Counted from the stretch's first letter, positions 16,801 to 24,858 are shown. The stretch: 64,000 nt of DNA from CALROG01 sp943369755 (GCA_943369755.1 CALROG020000008.1:1-64000); one strand, 5' to 3'. Notes: a model not told the origin generated them from the sequence alone. Program-made: numbers and translations.

Positions 16801-17442
16801 GACGACGACATCCCGCTGAATGCGGGCTGCCTCAAGCCGCTCAACGTGATCATCCCGGCGGGCTCCATGCTCAACCCCAACCCGCCGGCCTCGGTGGTGG
16901 CGGGCAATGTGGAAACCTCCTCCTGCATCACCAATGCCTTGTATGGCGCGCTGGGTGTCATGGCGGCCAGCCAGTGCACCATGAACAACTTTACTTTTGG
17001 CAACGCCTCGCACCAGTATTACGAGACCATCTCGGGTGGCTCGGGTGCGGGTGAGGGCTTCAACGGGACCAGCGTGGTGCAGACCCACATGACCAATTCG
17101 CGCCTGACCGACCCCGAGGTGCTGGAGTTCCGCTTCCCGGTGCGCCTGGAAAGCTACGAGGTGCGCCAGGGCTCGGGCGGTGCGGGCCAATGGAAGGGTG
17201 GCAACGGCGGCATTCGTCGGGTGCGCTTCCTGGAAGACATGACGGCCAGCATTTTGTCCAACGGGCGCAAGCACGGTGCCTTTGGCATGTGCGGGGGCCA
17301 GCCGGGGCAGGTGGGTCTGAACCGGGTGCTGCGCAGCAATGGCACCGTCGAGGCGCTTGACCACATCGGCCAGGCCGAAATGAAGCCGGGCGATGTGTTT
17401 GAGATTCATACCCCGGGCGGCGGCGGCTACGGCGCGGTCTGA
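13834..17442 (+). CDS. ATP-dependent 5-oxoprolinase (HyuA-HyuB fusion)
   Basis: 1202 aa, the length of eukaryotic-type OPLAH. The N-terminal hydantoinase A/oxoprolinase part has WIDRGGTFTDIVA (16-28) and the phosphate-binding GFDMGGTSTDVSH (about 289); the hydantoinase B part begins about residue 687 (TTVDPVLLEVFNNLFMN) and ends with a glycine-rich HTPGGGGYGAV tail. The enzyme hydrolyses 5-oxo-L-proline to L-glutamate using ATP in the cytoplasm. Many bacteria use PxpABC or separate hyuA/hyuB genes instead, so a single fused chain is notable. It is transcribed with the TRAP genes 9947-13822. Confidence 0.92.
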   Translation: MQDSHSVPGTDRWQFWIDRGGTFTDIVAKRPDGTLTTHKLLSENPEQYKDAAVAGIRHLLGLTRGEPVTPQQVECVKMGTTVATNALLERKGEPTLLVTTRGFRDALRIAYQNRPRLFDRNIQLPELLYSEVIEAQERLSAHGEVLQPLDQAALRGDLLAAYGRGLRSVAIVFMHGYRYTEHEQLAKRIAKETGFTQVSTSFETSPMMKFVSRGDTTVVDAYLSPILRRYVEQVAGEMPGVKLFFMQSSGGLTDAHAFQGKDAILSGPAGGIVGMARTAALAGHDKVIGFDMGGTSTDVSHYAGEFEREFETQVAGVRMRAPMMSIHTVAAGGGSILEFDGSRFRVGPQSAGANPGPASYRRGGPLAVTDANVMTGKIQPRYFPKVFGPGADEALSYEAVEEKFNQLAGKTGRSAEVVAEGFINIAVQQMANAIKKISVARGYDVTRYTLQCFGGAGGQHACLVADALGMTRVFVHPLAGVLSAYGMGLADQNVIREQAIELPLAAASLPLIAERLDALGNTAQAELQRQQVNAGTVQVHHRVHVRYDGSDAALVVPFGDLAAIKTAFEAAYRQRFAFLMQGKRLVVEAVSVEAVVAGDAPAEPRHDTHEPRAVPRRESVRMYSGGQWHDAALVVREDLRPGDVVPGPAIIAEKNATTVVEPGWEAELTALDHLVLERRIPRAVKFAVGTTVDPVLLEVFNNLFMNIAEQMGLQLQNTAYSVNIKERLDFSCALFDAQGNLIANAPHMPVHLGSMGESIKTVIRENAGKMQPGDVYVLNDPYHGGTHLPDVTVITPVYLGAAAHDKPLFYVGSRGHHADIGGTTPGSMPPFSTRIEEEGVQINNVKLVAQGVLREAEMVALLQSGEYPSRNPQQNMADLKAQIAANEKGVQELRKMVEQFGLDVVQAYMLHVQDNAEESVRRVITRLKDGAFTLPLDNGAQIQVAIRVDTTNRSAEIDFTGTSAQQTNNFNAPTAVCMAAVLYVFRTLVDDDIPLNAGCLKPLNVIIPAGSMLNPNPPASVVAGNVETSSCITNALYGALGVMAASQCTMNNFTFGNASHQYYETISGGSGAGEGFNGTSVVQTHMTNSRLTDPEVLEFRFPVRLESYEVRQGSGGAGQWKGGNGGIRRVRFLEDMTASILSNGRKHGAFGMCGGQPGQVGLNRVLRSNGTVEALDHIGQAEMKPGDVFEIHTPGGGGYGAV

Positions 17443-17464
17443 CCGCACACCAAAGGAGTTGGTC

Positions 17465-17839
17465 ATGGACATGAGCTTGCGCGTTCAACGTTGGTTTGCT
17501 TCTGCACGGGGTGCCCAGCGCGAGGAGCTGGTTGGCACCAGTGCCCATGCCTCGCCGCCTGACCTGGAGGCTATTCGTGAGGCGATGCGCCTGGCCATGG
17601 CACCTTGCAGCAACCACCATCGGGCGCTGGCGACCGGGCAGATTGCCCGGGCCGGTTCAGCAATAGAACTGTGGCTGCTGCGGGCCAGCCTGTACCAGTA
17701 CCTGGCGCAGGATCTGGGCCAGAGCGTCGCCACCTTGCGCTGTGCGGCTTTGTTGCCGTTGTTCAAGGACGCCGTGCCCGGCAATGTGCCGGGGCGGCGC
17801 ATTGGCGACAATGACGCCCATGGACAGCGCTTTCACTGA
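17465..17839 (+). CDS. Hypothetical protein, alpha-helical
   Basis: 124 aa from ATG 17465, preceded by AAAGGAG at good spacing. Composition and pattern indicate an all-helical soluble protein (LEAIREAMRLAMAPC, AIELWLLRASLYQYLAQDL). I do not recognise a domain. Similar short proteins occur in related Burkholderiales, from memory. Its 3' end overlaps the DinB start by about 20 bp, so it may be co-translated with DinB; it may also be read through from the 5-oxoprolinase operon. Confidence 0.6.
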   Translation: MDMSLRVQRWFASARGAQREELVGTSAHASPPDLEAIREAMRLAMAPCSNHHRALATGQIARAGSAIELWLLRASLYQYLAQDLGQSVATLRCAALLPLFKDAVPGNVPGRRIGDNDAHGQRFH

Positions 17840-18365
17840 GAACTACCGCCTTCTCGCCCGCTACAACCGCTGGTTCAACCAGCGCCTTTATGCCGCCTGC
17901 GATGGTTTGGGCGATGCCGGGCGCAAGCTTGAGCGGGGTGCCTTTTTTGGTTCGATCCATGGCACGCTGAATCATCTGGTGTGGGGCGACACGCTGTGGT
18001 TGCGGCGCTTTGCAGCGCAGGGCGTGGTGTTCGCGGCGCTGGACGATGGCTTGCTGGCGCTGCCGCCCGGTGCCAGCTACGCCACCCCGATTGAGGTGGA
18101 CTGGGCGGCATTGCAAGAGCGGCGCGACCGGCTGGACGCCGCGATCGAAGCCTGGGTGGCGCAGATGCCCACCGACTTTGTGCTGCGCACCATGCGCTAT
18201 GCCAACACCCAGGGCGTGCAACGCGCCCACCCGATGTGGCAGGGCATGACGCATTTTTTCAACCACCAGGCCCACCATCGCGGCCAGGTCACCACGCTGC
18301 TGGCGCAGGCGGGTGTGGACGTGGGCACCACAGACCTGGTTGCGCTGGTCTCGCCGGCTCCCTAG
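17820..18365 (+). CDS. DinB-family metal-binding four-helix protein
   Basis: 181 aa from ATG 17820 (an in-frame ATG at 17811 is possible). The histidine pattern of the DinB/YfiT superfamily is present: an early HGTLNHLVWGD and a late NHQAHHRGQVTTLL, which together bind a divalent metal. Members act in thiol-dependent transfer reactions or stress responses; the substrate here is unknown. The stop codon abuts a 50-bp repeat (copy B). Confidence 0.85.
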   Translation: MDSAFTENYRLLARYNRWFNQRLYAACDGLGDAGRKLERGAFFGSIHGTLNHLVWGDTLWLRRFAAQGVVFAALDDGLLALPPGASYATPIEVDWAALQERRDRLDAAIEAWVAQMPTDFVLRTMRYANTQGVQRAHPMWQGMTHFFNHQAHHRGQVTTLLAQAGVDVGTTDLVALVSPAP

Positions 18366-18415
18366 ATGCTATTGTTTTGATAGTGGCTCCTGCATATCTG
18401 GTGCGGGCTACCGGC
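18366..18415 (+). repeat. 50-bp dispersed repeat, copy B
   Basis: Begins ATGCTATTG, has TTTTGATAGTGGC, then GTGCGGGCTACCGGC, and is followed by TGTTTT. It starts immediately after the DinB stop codon and ends before a bidirectional terminator. Confidence 0.88.
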
Positions 18416-18442
18416 TGTTTTATTCGTTTTCCCCAATAAAAA

Positions 18443-18460
18443 AACCCGCCGAAGCGGGTT
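18443..18460. terminator. Bidirectional terminator
   Basis: Stem AACCCGC/GCGGGTT with an A-run on the left (18437-18444) and T-rich right flank. It can end the DinB message on the plus strand and the helix-hairpin-helix message on the minus strand. Confidence 0.75.
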
Positions 18461-18481
18461 TTGTGAAGCTGGGCGCAGGCC

Positions 18482-19168
18482 TTACTTCTTGGGGGCGCTG
18501 GCGGCGGGCTTGGCGGCCTCGGCCTTGGCGGCGGGCTTTTCGTCCTTCTTGGCAGCAGCGGCCTTCTTCTCGTCATCTTTTTTGGCTTTGGCATCTGCCT
18601 TGGCCTTTTTCTCTGCGTCAGCTTTGGCCTTCTTCTCTTCTGCGGCCTTGGCCTTGGCGTCGTCTTTGGCCTTCTTGTCAGCGTCAGCCTTGACTTTGGC
18701 TTCAGCCTTCGGGTCTTTCTTTTCCTGCTTGGCGGCTGGCGCAGCGGCGGCGGCTGGGGCAGTTGCGGGTGCAGGTGCGGCAGCCGCAGCAGGCTTGGCT
18801 TCGGCCTTGGCAGGCGCAGCAGCCGCAGCGGCGGGCTTGGCTTCGGCCTTGGCGGCGGCAGGCTTTTCGTCCTTCTTGGCAGCGGCGGGGGCGGCTGATG
18901 CGCCCTTGAAACCTGCGCCGTTGACGGTCAGGCCTTCGGCCGAGAACTTGGCGGCATTGCCTTCGCCCACGCCCTTGACCCGCTCGACAAAGTCGTTCCA
19001 GTCTTTGAAATTGCCCTTCTTGCGCTCGTCGATGATCTTGGCCGAGATGGCGGGGCCAATGCCCTTGATGCCGTCCAGATCGGCCGCGCTGGCCTTGTTC
19101 ACATCAACCGCCGCGAACGATGCAGCGGCGTACAGCATGACCACCAGAGCCAACAGTTTTTTCAGCAT
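18482..19168 (-). CDS. Exported helix-hairpin-helix protein with long Ala/Lys tail
   Basis: 228 aa. Residues 1-19 are a signal peptide (ends ASFAA). Residues 20 to about 80 are a ComEA-like helix-hairpin-helix domain (VDVNKASAADLDGIKGIGP, ISAKIIDERKKGNF). From about residue 90 the chain is only A, K, P, E, D and Q in repeats such as KAEAKPAAAA and KKAKADAEKKAKADAK, resembling histone H1-like tails. The HhH domain alone would bind DNA without sequence specificity; the basic tail may add non-specific binding or reach the cell wall. Monocistronic, with its own terminator. The tail length is likely variable between strains because of internal repeats. Confidence 0.85.
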   Translation of the reverse strand: MLKKLLALVVMLYAAASFAAVDVNKASAADLDGIKGIGPAISAKIIDERKKGNFKDWNDFVERVKGVGEGNAAKFSAEGLTVNGAGFKGASAAPAAAKKDEKPAAAKAEAKPAAAAAAPAKAEAKPAAAAAPAPATAPAAAAAPAAKQEKKDPKAEAKVKADADKKAKDDAKAKAAEEKKAKADAEKKAKADAKAKKDDEKKAAAAKKDEKPAAKAEAAKPAASAPKK

Positions 19169-19273
19169 GGGAAACTCCTCAAAAGGGGTAGTTGAACCGG
19201 CAACCTCCGTGCCGGGCTCCGACTATAACGGTGCGCCATCGCGCGGCGTTGACCCAGGGCCAGCGGGCAAACC

Positions 19274-20269
19274 CTAGGCGTTACCCGTCAGCCAGGCCAT
19301 GTAGCGCGCCACGCCGGTCTGTACGTCGCAAAACACGGTGTCACAGCCCGCAGCGCGCAGTGCGCTCAGGTCTGCCTGGGTGTAGCACTGGTACTTGCCA
19401 CGCAGCGCGTCCGGGAAGGCGATGTACTCCACCAGGCCCCGGCCATGCAGCTCGGCAATGCTGCCGGGCTGGGCCGACAGCGCGCCCAGCACGGCCGCCG
19501 CCACATCGTTGAACGGTTGGGCGCGGCCGGTGCCAAGGTTGAAGATGCCGGACTTTTGCGGATTTTCAAAAAACCACAGGTTCACCGCCACCACGTCGTC
19601 GATGAACACGAAGTCGCGGGTTTGCTGGCCAGGGCCGTAGCCGCCGTAGTCACCAAACAGCTTGACCTTGCCTTCGGCGCGGAACTGGTTGAACTGGTGA
19701 AACGCCACGCTGGCCATGCGGCCCTTGTGCTGCTCGCGCGGGCCATAGACGTTGAAGTAGCGAAAGCCCGCCACCTGATGCTTGAACCGCGCAAAGTCTG
19801 CGCCACATTCGCGGCGCATGCGCTGGTCAAACAGCAGCTTGCTGTAGCCGTAAACATTGAGCGGCTTCTCGAACTCGGGTGTTTCACGAAAGGTGTCGGA
19901 GCCGCCATAGGTGGCGGCGGACGACGCGTAGAGCAGGCGCGTGCCGTGTTGCTGGCAGGCCTGGAACAGGCTACACGACAAGGTGTAGTTGTTGTCCATC
20001 ATGTATTTGCCATCGGTCTCCATGGTGTCGCTGCACGCGCCCTCATGGAACACGGCCTCTACCTTGCCAAAGCTGCCTTCGGCGAACCGGTCGTAGAAGC
20101 GGTCGGCGTCTACATAGTCGGCAATTTTCAGGTCGGCCAGGTTGCGGAATTTTTCACCCTGGGTCAGGTCGTCCACCGCAATGATGTTGTCAATACCGCG
20201 GGCGTTCAGCCCTTTGACAATGTTGCTGCCAATGAAGCCGGCCGCGCCGGTGACCACGATGCGTGTCAT
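19274..20269 (-). CDS. hldD: ADP-L-glycero-D-manno-heptose 6-epimerase
   Basis: 331 aa extended short-chain dehydrogenase. NADP site VTGAAGFIGSNIVKGL near the N-terminus, and YGYSKLLFDQRMR giving the YxxxK catalytic pair. Converts ADP-D-glycero- to ADP-L-glycero-manno-heptose for the LPS inner core. Starts in an ATGA overlap with hldA. Confidence 0.95.
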   Translation of the reverse strand: MTRIVVTGAAGFIGSNIVKGLNARGIDNIIAVDDLTQGEKFRNLADLKIADYVDADRFYDRFAEGSFGKVEAVFHEGACSDTMETDGKYMMDNNYTLSCSLFQACQQHGTRLLYASSAATYGGSDTFRETPEFEKPLNVYGYSKLLFDQRMRRECGADFARFKHQVAGFRYFNVYGPREQHKGRMASVAFHQFNQFRAEGKVKLFGDYGGYGPGQQTRDFVFIDDVVAVNLWFFENPQKSGIFNLGTGRAQPFNDVAAAVLGALSAQPGSIAELHGRGLVEYIAFPDALRGKYQCYTQADLSALRAAGCDTVFCDVQTGVARYMAWLTGNA

Positions 20270-21195
20270 TCAAAAAGCTCCTCGTAGGAAACCGTGGCAG
20301 TGCCGAATTTGCCCACCACAATCCCGCCAGCCTTGTTGGCCAGCGGCATGGCCTGGCGCAGGCTCAGGCCGGCCGCCACCAGCGCGGCGAGGGTGGCGAT
20401 CACGGTGTCGCCCGCGCCGGTAACGTCAAACACCTCCCGGGCCTGGGCCTTCACGTGCAGCTCGCCGTCAGCGTCATACAGGCTGATGCCGTCTTCACTT
20501 CGGGTGAGCAGCAAGGCCTCAAGCTGGAGCAGGGCGCGCAGGTTTTGTGCCTTGGTGCGCAGTTCGTCTTCAGTGCGCCAGCCACCCACCACCTGCTGCA
20601 ATTCAGCGCGGTTGGGCGTGATGACGGTGGCACCGGCATAGCGCGAATAGTCCGAACCCTTGGGGTCGATCAGCACCGGCTTGGCCGCCGCCCGGGCTGC
20701 GGTAATCATGGTTCCGATATGCGCCAGGCCACCCTTGCCGTAGTCCGAGAACAGCACCGCGTCATGTTGCGGCACCAGTTGGGTAAAGGCCTCGGTCTGC
20801 GAGGCCAGGGTTTCGTGGTCGGGTTCGCTTTCAAAGTCCAGCCGCAGCAACTGCTGCTGGCGGCCAATCACGCGCAGCTTGACGGTGGTTTGCAGGCCGG
20901 CGTCGCGCGCCAGGTGGGTGCGAATGCCGGTGTTGCGCATCAACGCTTCGAGCTTGTGGCCGGGCTCATCATCCCCAATCACGCCGATGAAACTGGCCTG
21001 CGCACCGACCGACACCACGTTGTAGGCCACGTTGGCGGCAGCGCCTACGCGCTCCTCTTCGCGCGTGACGCGCACCACCGGTACCGGGGCTTCGGGCGAG
21101 ATGCGGTCCACCGCACCGTGCCAGTAGCGGTCGAGCATGGCGTCGCCCACCACCAGTACCCGGGCTTTTGAAAGTTGATCTTTGGTCGGATTCAT
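20266..21195 (-). CDS. hldA: D-glycero-beta-D-manno-heptose-7-phosphate kinase
   Basis: 309 aa from ATG 21195. A PfkB-type sugar kinase with ARVLVVGDAMLDRYWHG at the start and the DVTGAGDTVIATLAALVAAG anion hole near the C-terminus. It matches only the kinase half of E. coli HldE; the adenylyltransferase (HldC) must be encoded elsewhere. Works directly before HldD in heptose synthesis. Overlaps lapB by ATGA. Confidence 0.93.
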   Translation of the reverse strand: MNPTKDQLSKARVLVVGDAMLDRYWHGAVDRISPEAPVPVVRVTREEERVGAAANVAYNVVSVGAQASFIGVIGDDEPGHKLEALMRNTGIRTHLARDAGLQTTVKLRVIGRQQQLLRLDFESEPDHETLASQTEAFTQLVPQHDAVLFSDYGKGGLAHIGTMITAARAAAKPVLIDPKGSDYSRYAGATVITPNRAELQQVVGGWRTEDELRTKAQNLRALLQLEALLLTRSEDGISLYDADGELHVKAQAREVFDVTGAGDTVIATLAALVAAGLSLRQAMPLANKAGGIVVGKFGTATVSYEELFE

Positions 21196-22325
21196 AACTC
21201 TTCCACCCTGCGGGCCGGGTAGCTGTCCCAGGCCTGGCAGCCCGGGCATTGCCAGAAATGCTGCTTGGCCTCGAAGCCGCAGGCAGCACAGCGGTAGCGC
21301 GTGAGCGGTTTCACCGCGTGCTCCAGTGCGTTTTGCACAAACGGGTGGAACTGGTCGTGCTCAAGCTTCTCGCCGGCCAGCCACCTGGAGGCCGCCACCA
21401 GCGAAGGCTCGCGCTTCAGGTGGCGCACATACCATTCGCGCGCCACCAGCGGATCGGGCTCGAGTGCCACGATTGCCTCCAGCACATCAAGCGAGGCATG
21501 CAGCTCGTAGCTGGTTTGCAGCACCAGGGAGGCCTCGGCCTGTTGGCCACTGGCCTTTGCCGCGTCGGCCAGCCGCCTGGCCATCAGCGGAATGGCGGCC
21601 GGGACTGCCTGGGCCAGTTCCATCAGAGTGGTCATGGCCAGCGTTGCATCACCGGCGCGGCCTTGCAGGGCGGCAAGTTCCAGCCGCGGGCGTGGCGCTT
21701 CAGGCGCAGTCTTGAGGGCCTGACGCAGCAGCGGTTGCGCGTCTTCGTCGCCGGCCTGGCTGGCTTGTTCACACAGGTAGTGCGCCATTCGCGTCACAAA
21801 GCTGCCCTGGCCCGAGGCGTCCAGCTTGCGCGCGGTTTCGGCGGCCTGGGCCCAGTCGCGCGAACGCTCATACAGTGCCAGCAACGCCAGCCGCGCCTGG
21901 GTCTGGAAACTCGTGCCTTCGAGTTTGCGCAGCGCGTCTTCGGCCCGGTCAAGCAGGCCCGCCTTGAGATAGTCCAGCGCCAGCGCATGCTGGGCCCGGT
22001 CGCGGTCGGCGCGGCTCTGGTCGCCACGCGAGAGCAGATGCTCGTGCACCCGCACCGCGCGTTCGTATTCGCCGCGACGGCGAAACAGATTGCCCAAAGC
22101 AAAGTGCAGCTCGGAGGTGTCCGGGTCGTTCTGCACGGCTTCAATAAAGGCGTCAATGGCCTGGTCTTGTTGCTCGTTGAGCAGGTAGTTCAGGCCCCGA
22201 AAGTAAGCCTTGGGTGCCTGGCGGTTTTCAATGCGCAGTTGGCGCAAGTCCAGCCGCGAAGCCAGCCAACCCATGACGAATGCCACGGGCAGGCCCAGCA
22301 AAATCAGGCTGAGGTCAAAGTCCAT
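21192..22325 (-). CDS. lapB: LapB (YciM), LPS assembly regulator
   Basis: 377 aa from ATG 22325. One N-terminal membrane anchor (LSLILLGLPVAFVMGWLAS), several tetratricopeptide repeats, and a C-terminal rubredoxin-type metal site with C346/C349 and C360/C363 (RCAACGF, CPGCQAW). LapB steers LpxC to FtsH and so sets LPS amount. Placement beside heptose genes and lapA fits. Start overlaps lapA by 11 bp. Confidence 0.93.
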   Translation of the reverse strand: MDFDLSLILLGLPVAFVMGWLASRLDLRQLRIENRQAPKAYFRGLNYLLNEQQDQAIDAFIEAVQNDPDTSELHFALGNLFRRRGEYERAVRVHEHLLSRGDQSRADRDRAQHALALDYLKAGLLDRAEDALRKLEGTSFQTQARLALLALYERSRDWAQAAETARKLDASGQGSFVTRMAHYLCEQASQAGDEDAQPLLRQALKTAPEAPRPRLELAALQGRAGDATLAMTTLMELAQAVPAAIPLMARRLADAAKASGQQAEASLVLQTSYELHASLDVLEAIVALEPDPLVAREWYVRHLKREPSLVAASRWLAGEKLEHDQFHPFVQNALEHAVKPLTRYRCAACGFEAKQHFWQCPGCQAWDSYPARRVEEL

Positions 22326-22599
22326 GGCGCGGGATCGGGGTGCTGTCGCTGCCTGTTGCGGGCACCGCACGCTGCCCGGCCTTGTGGGCAGCACTGCGGT
22401 GCTTCCACCAGCGCGGCACCATGCCCAGCACGCCCAGGGCGACGCCAATGGCAAACGCGGCCAGTACCACCAGCACCAGCGGAGCGCTCCACTGGGTACC
22501 AAAGAAAAAGTGCACGGTTACGTCCTGCTGGTTGTTCAGTGCGAACGCAAACAGGGTAAAAAAAATGGCTGCCTTAAGCAGCCACATGAGGTATTTCAT
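22315..22599 (-). CDS. lapA: LapA-family (DUF1049) inner-membrane protein
   Basis: 94 aa with two membrane helices (LKAAIFFTLFAFALN and APLVLVVLAAFAIGVALGVL) enclosing the DVTVHFFFG loop typical of LapA/YciS. Partner of LapB. The start at 22599 is preceded by GAGGAG, but that ribosome site is inside an inverted repeat (22603-22622), suggesting controlled translation. Confidence 0.88.
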   Translation of the reverse strand: MKYLMWLLKAAIFFTLFAFALNNQQDVTVHFFFGTQWSAPLVLVVLAAFAIGVALGVLGMVPRWWKHRSAAHKAGQRAVPATGSDSTPIPRHGL

Positions 22600-22602
22600 T
22601 GG

Positions 22603-22622
22603 TCTCCTCAGTGACGAGGAGA
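22603..22622 (-). promoter_or_regulatory. Hairpin covering the lapA ribosome-binding site
   Basis: TCTCCTC (22603-22609) and GAGGAGA (22616-22622) are perfect complements with a 6-nt loop. On the lapA message the right arm is the Shine-Dalgarno sequence and the left arm, 13 nt further upstream, is an anti-SD. Confidence 0.6.
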
Positions 22623-22633
22623 TTCTATAGGCG

Positions 22634-22951
22634 TCAGCCTGCGGGCTTGTCCCCGGCTTCGAGCTCTGCGGTGCGTTTGTCCACCGCTTCGCGAAGGGCC
22701 TTGCCCGGCTTGAAGTGTGGTACCCGCTTTTCAGGAATCTGCACGCTCTCGCCACTGCGCGGGTTGCGGCCCATGCGGGGCGGTCGCCGGTTGATCGAGA
22801 AGCTGCCAAAACCACGGATCTCGATGCGGTGGCCACGCACAAGGGCGTCGCTCATCGCGTCCAGAATGGTCTTGACGGCGTACTCCGCGTCGCGGTGCGT
22901 CAGCTGGCTGAAGCGGGAGGCCAATTCCTCCACAAGGTCCGATCGGGTCAT
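22634..22951 (-). CDS. ihfB: Integration host factor beta subunit
   Basis: 105 aa from ATG 22951 (MTRSDLVEELASRF). HU/IHF fold with the beta-arm signature GFGSFSINRRPPRMGRNPR and the P-containing tip. Forms the IhfA-IhfB DNA-bending dimer. The position downstream of rpsA is conserved in many proteobacteria. Confidence 0.96.
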   Translation of the reverse strand: MTRSDLVEELASRFSQLTHRDAEYAVKTILDAMSDALVRGHRIEIRGFGSFSINRRPPRMGRNPRSGESVQIPEKRVPHFKPGKALREAVDKRTAELEAGDKPAG

Positions 22952-23017
22952 CTTGGGCAAATTGGGGCAGAGCACGCCGGGCGACTTGCGCCGCCCGGCG
23001 TGGACTGCGCCGCAAAA

Positions 23018-24706
23018 TTACTTGGTGTCCGAATTGTCCAGCTTGGCGCGCAGCAGTGCACCCAGGCTGGTCGTGCCGGCGTTTTCACGCGACGACTGCT
23101 GGCTCAGGTTGGCCATGGCGCCTTGCTCGTCGGCCATGTCCTTGGCCTTGATCGACAGCTGGATGTTGCGGGTCTTGCGGTCGATGTTCACAACTACGGC
23201 CGACACTTCGTCGCCTTCCTTGAGCACATTGCGGGCATCTTCCACGCGGTCGCGGGAGATTTCGGAAGCACGCAGGTAGCCCAGGATGTCCTCGCCCAAG
23301 TCGATCTCGGCACCCTTGGCGTCCACGGTCTTTACCTTGCCTGACACCACGGCACCCTTGTCGTGAATGGACACGAAGGTGGCAAACGGGTCGCCGTCCA
23401 GCTGCTTGATGCCCAGGCTGATGCGCTCGCGGTCCACATCCACAGCCAACACGATGGCGTCGACTTCCTGGCCCTTTTTGTAGTTGCGCACGGCGGCTTC
23501 GCCGGGCTCGTTCCAGGACAGGTCGCTCAAATGCACCAGGCCGTCGATGCCGGCCGCCAGGCCAACGAACACGCCAAAGTCGGTGATCGACTTGATCGGG
23601 CCCTTGACGCGGTCGCCGCGCTTGGTGTCTTGCGCAAACTCTTGCCACGGGTTGGCCTTGCATTGCTTCATGCCCAGGCTGATGCGGCGCTTGTCTTCGT
23701 CGATTTCCAGAACCATGACTTCGACTTCGTCACCCAGGGCGACGATCTTGCTGGGGGCGACGTTCTTGTTGGTCCAGTCCATTTCGGAAACGTGCACCAG
23801 GCCTTCGATGCCGGGCTCCAGCTCGACAAACGCGCCGTAGTCGGCGATGTTGGTGATCTTGCCGAACATGCGGGTGCTTTGCGGGTAGCGGCGGTTGACG
23901 CCCATCCACGGGTCGTCGCCCATTTGCTTGAGACCCAGCGAGACACGGTTTTTCTCGGTGTCGAACTTGAGGATCTTGGCGGTGATTTCCTGGCCAGCCT
24001 GAACCACTTCGCTGGGGTGGCGAACGCGGCGCCAGGCCATGTCGGTGATGTGCAGCAGGCCGTCAATGCCGCCCAGGTCAACGAACGCACCGTACTCGGT
24101 GATGTTCTTGACGACGCCGCGCACCACGGAGCCTTCTTTCAGGGTTTCCATCAGCTTGGCGCGCTCTTCGCCCATGGAGGCTTCCACCACGGCGCGGCGG
24201 CTCAGCACCACGTTGTTGCGCTTGCGGTCCAGCTTGATGACCTTGAATTCCATGGTCTTGTTCTCGTAGGGAGACAAGTCCTTGATGGGGCGGGTGTCGA
24301 TCAGCGAGCCCGGCAGGAACGCGCGGATGCCGTTGACCAGAACGGTCAGGCCGCCCTTGACCTTGCCGCTGGTGGTGCCGGTGACGAATTCGCCGGATTC
24401 CAGAGACTTCTCCAGGGCCATCCAGGAGGCGAGGCGCTTGGCGGTGTCACGGCTGACGATGGTGTCGCCGTAGCCGTTTTCCATGGCAACAATGGCCACC
24501 GACACGAACTCGCCGACCTTGACTTCAAGCTCGCCCTTGTCGCTCTTGAATTCGGCAATGGGGACATAGGCCTCGGACTTGAGGCCGGCGTTGACGACCA
24601 CATGGCCGTGCTCGATGCGAACGACTTCAGCGGTGACGACTTCACCAATGCGGGTTTCTGCATGTTGCAGCGACTCCGCGAACATATCGGCAAAAGATTC
24701 AGACAT
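23018..24706 (-). CDS. rpsA: 30S ribosomal protein S1
   Basis: 562 aa from ATG 24706 (MSESFADMFAESLQ), preceded by AAGGAACC. Six S1 RNA-binding repeats can be traced, the conserved ones with motifs such as GAFVDLGGIDGLLHITDMAW, DYGAFVELEPGIEGLVHVSE and DFGVFVGLAAGIDGLVHLSD. Recruits mRNA to the ribosome. A 150-bp gap to aroA-cmk probably holds its own promoter and leader. Confidence 0.97.
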   Translation of the reverse strand: MSESFADMFAESLQHAETRIGEVVTAEVVRIEHGHVVVNAGLKSEAYVPIAEFKSDKGELEVKVGEFVSVAIVAMENGYGDTIVSRDTAKRLASWMALEKSLESGEFVTGTTSGKVKGGLTVLVNGIRAFLPGSLIDTRPIKDLSPYENKTMEFKVIKLDRKRNNVVLSRRAVVEASMGEERAKLMETLKEGSVVRGVVKNITEYGAFVDLGGIDGLLHITDMAWRRVRHPSEVVQAGQEITAKILKFDTEKNRVSLGLKQMGDDPWMGVNRRYPQSTRMFGKITNIADYGAFVELEPGIEGLVHVSEMDWTNKNVAPSKIVALGDEVEVMVLEIDEDKRRISLGMKQCKANPWQEFAQDTKRGDRVKGPIKSITDFGVFVGLAAGIDGLVHLSDLSWNEPGEAAVRNYKKGQEVDAIVLAVDVDRERISLGIKQLDGDPFATFVSIHDKGAVVSGKVKTVDAKGAEIDLGEDILGYLRASEISRDRVEDARNVLKEGDEVSAVVVNIDRKTRNIQLSIKAKDMADEQGAMANLSQQSSRENAGTTSLGALLRAKLDNSDTK

Positions 24707-24858
24707 TTTTGGTTCCTTGCACGTCGCACAGGTTTCCAGCGGCACGATTGCTGCTGTTTCTAAGACTGAGGACGGCGGTTTGTGCGGATGACCCGCGGGT
24801 TAGGTTGTTGAACCACACTGCCTGTGCGCTGACGCGCGTGCGGGGCGGTGTGGGCCGT

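Noticed and set aside
18489..19277. Long open frame on the plus strand opposite the HhH/Ala-Lys gene (about 260 codons).
   Set aside because: It is the Ala/Ser/Leu mirror of the GCN/AAG repeats on the minus strand; no ribosome site and no family resemblance.
23363..24763. Plus-strand open frame of about 466 codons antisense to rpsA.
   Set aside because: Shadow of the repeated S1 domains; composition mirrors the minus-strand codons.
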